Below, one piece after another: positions 12,407 through 13,732 of a stretch of 13,732 nucleotides of DNA. Under the pieces are notes generated by a model. The model made no database searches and was not told where the DNA came from. It saw only the letters and a program-made list of their open reading frames with translations. The DNA comes from Candidatus Gastranaerophilales bacterium (GTDB lineage Bacteria; Cyanobacteriota; Vampirovibrionia; Gastranaerophilales; Gastranaerophilaceae): assembly GCA_900552525.1 (NCBI GenBank), contig UNSK01000049.1, forward strand, positions 1-13,732. The letters run 5' to 3'. How positions within the stretch are numbered: the first letter of the stretch is position 1; every line of letters begins with the position of its first letter. A program made the translations under genes and the position numbers.

Positions 12407-13594
12407 TTAGCTGAAAATACCAAAGGTTCTCTCTATATTATCATCTCTTACCTTTTTTATTGAATCAACTTCGGTAGTTATAGAGGTTCTTTCTGTTTCA
12501 AGTTTACTCAAGTCCTGATCAAATTTTGTATCTTTTCTGTTTATAATATCAAGTTCATGTTCATACTCGGCTTCAGCTTTCTTCATATCAGCCTCATCTT
12601 GAACTTCCTGCAGATAATTTGCATTGGTACTTGTAGCAACGCTGGTTTCAGACCATTCTTTTTTATCCTCATTATAAACATCAATTATAACCCTGCCTGA
12701 GTTTACCATATTATTAAGCCATTCATTGCCTTCAGAACCGGCTTCATACTGAGGATCTATTTCCTGACATCCTCCGGCAGCCTGAATTTCTTCAAATAAA
12801 TGTACATAATAATTAAACTCACCTTTAGGAAATTCTTCCGGATACTCATCATTAAATTCTGCATTTGCAGATTCAGGGTCAGTATTAGTAACCTCGTTCT
12901 TGTTCAAACGCATATACTTATAAATTTCAGAGCCGTAATTATCATAAAGAACATCTCTGAAGTTCTCTAAAGCCTCGCGTTTTTCAACATCATTTGCAGA
13001 TTCCGAGTTACAAGTTTCAGTTAAATTATCATAAGCTTTTTTCAGTTTATCTTCTGTTGAGTGATTATCAAAAACTTTTCTTTCAACATCGGTCATAAAC
13101 AGGTTAAACAAACCATTAGCAGATTGCCCGTCACCATAGTCTTCACCGGAGACACCAATACCAATTTCCATACCCATAGTATATCTGCCGTCATCATTAT
13201 CAACAGGCCAGCCGAAATCTGCATCCATACCAATCATTGCATAAGCAAAAGCATACTTGTCGGTATTAAAATCTTTATACATTTCAAACGTATTGGAATC
13301 AACAATAACCTTACCTGTATTAGCATCTTTTAATGAATACTGCTTAAACCTATCTTCATTATAAGTACACATAGTTGCAAAAGTTGCATCAACAAAGTTA
13401 CGGCTTCCGTCCCCATTATTAAATGCAACCTGAATTTTTTTTGCGTCTAAAGCATCACAATAGTTCTGGTACAACTCATCTTTTTGAGTTGCCAAAGCTA
13501 TCTTCTGACTCTCGATGTTTTGAGCCTTATACTCAACATCATGGAGCCTGCTCGTTAGAGTTAATAATCTAGCTTGTGACGCTGCCATTCCCAT
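12407..13594 (-). CDS. Unrecognised acidic protein with conserved helical N- and C-terminal segments
   Basis: 395 residues, no signal peptide and no membrane segment. The N-terminus (MGMAASQARLLTLTSRLHDV, continuing with heptad-like helix to about residue 55, ending YCDALDAKKIQV) and the C-terminus (~330-395: long charged coiled coil with KLETERTSITTEVDSI, closing NIERTFGIFS) are helix-forming. The middle (~60-320) is strongly acidic, rich in N/D/E/Y/F and looks variable. I recall this N- and C-terminal pair from multi-copy hypothetical proteins of gut Melainabacteria-like genomes, but cannot name a function. The architecture (pairing terminal helices, variable centre, no Sec signal) recalls flagellin, hook-associated proteins and type III substrates; that is inference. 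The ATG at 13594 has AAAGGA about 12 nt upstream. It is monocistronic, with its own terminator at 12305-12328. Confidence 0.72.
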   Translation of the reverse strand: MGMAASQARLLTLTSRLHDVEYKAQNIESQKIALATQKDELYQNYCDALDAKKIQVAFNNGDGSRNFVDATFATMCTYNEDRFKQYSLKDANTGKVIVDSNTFEMYKDFNTDKYAFAYAMIGMDADFGWPVDNDDGRYTMGMEIGIGVSGEDYGDGQSANGLFNLFMTDVERKVFDNHSTEDKLKKAYDNLTETCNSESANDVEKREALENFRDVLYDNYGSEIYKYMRLNKNEVTNTDPESANAEFNDEYPEEFPKGEFNYYVHLFEEIQAAGGCQEIDPQYEAGSEGNEWLNNMVNSGRVIIDVYNEDKKEWSETSVATSTNANYLQEVQDEADMKKAEAEYEHELDIINRKDTKFDQDLSKLETERTSITTEVDSIKKVRDDNIERTFGIFS

Positions 13595-13627
13595 TGTGTG
13601 TAATTGTCCTTTTTATTTTTCCCTTGT

Positions 13628-13654
13628 ATTATCATTTACGGCATTTTTAGACAA
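13628..13654 (-). promoter_or_regulatory. Possible promoter of the 12407-13594 gene
   Basis: On the minus strand TTGTCT (13649-13654) is followed after 15 bp by GATAAT (13628-13633). The spacing is short, so this is only the best candidate seen. The predicted start near 13621 would give a ~27-nt leader holding the AAAGGA ribosome site. The remaining 13655-13732 shows no supported gene. Confidence 0.35.
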
Positions 13655-13732
13655 AAACTTTAGGAATAATTGGCATATTGTTACAAATCTTTACACACTA
13701 TTAAGCAGTCCGATAACATTTTGTGCTTTAAG

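Noticed and set aside
13691..13732. Short open frame at the right edge on the minus strand (reading ...VIGLLNSV, stop)
   Set aside because: Thirteen codons are too few to tell the 3' end of a real gene from chance in AT-rich DNA.

Overview
This is a low-GC (by eye roughly one third G+C), gene-dense chromosomal window from a Gram-negative-type bacterium. The outer-membrane signs are LptF/G, the C-terminal half of LptB, lipoprotein signal peptidase and polyprenyl-phosphate-type glycosyltransferases. The base composition, the cyanobacteria-like housekeeping proteins and the N-terminally conserved protein starting MGMAASQARLL suggest a non-photosynthetic cyanobacterial relative (Gastranaerophilales / 'Melainabacteria' type, gut or environmental). 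That placement is inference from pattern memory, not a database result. No mobile element, CRISPR array, tRNA, rRNA or phage gene is visible.

Layout. (1) 1-687, minus strand: a stand-alone response-regulator receiver protein. Two bases downstream of it begins a gene whose first 21 codons look like the L-serine dehydratase beta subunit, cut by the window edge. (2) 688-796: short divergent promoter region. (3) 797-3009, plus strand: a tight operon of a secreted NTF2-like protein, lspA and an RluD-type pseudouridine synthase, each overlapping the next by 17 bases. (4) 3112-8568, plus strand: a SWIM/SNF2 helicase fused in frame to the C-terminal ~60% of LptB, then an LptF/LptG permease and a secreted NAGPA-type phosphodiester glycosidase. 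(5) 8574-8599: a bidirectional terminator between convergent genes. (6) 8618-9870, minus strand: rplL and rplJ behind a ~270-nt leader that has the L10-leader fold and an attenuator-like pair of exclusive hairpins. (7) 9884-12303: a divergent pair, a GT-C (PMT/ArnT-like) membrane glycosyltransferase on minus and a DPM-like GT2 on plus. They probably make and use a lipid-linked sugar. (8) 12304-13732, minus strand: an unrecognised acidic protein with helical conserved ends, its terminator and its probable promoter.

The strongest anomaly is the helicase-LptB fusion. The reading frame passes from a complete SNF2 motor into LptB at a point where both families carry a TVEE-x-I motif, and the LptB part has lost its Walker A and Q-loop. 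It is either a real microhomology deletion or an assembly chimera. Also notable are two promoters (784-789 and 11352-11357) whose perfect TATAAT lies exactly 7 nt from the ATG with no usable Shine-Dalgarno sequence, implying leaderless mRNAs; the rplJL attenuator; and the unusual helical-ended protein at 12407-13594.
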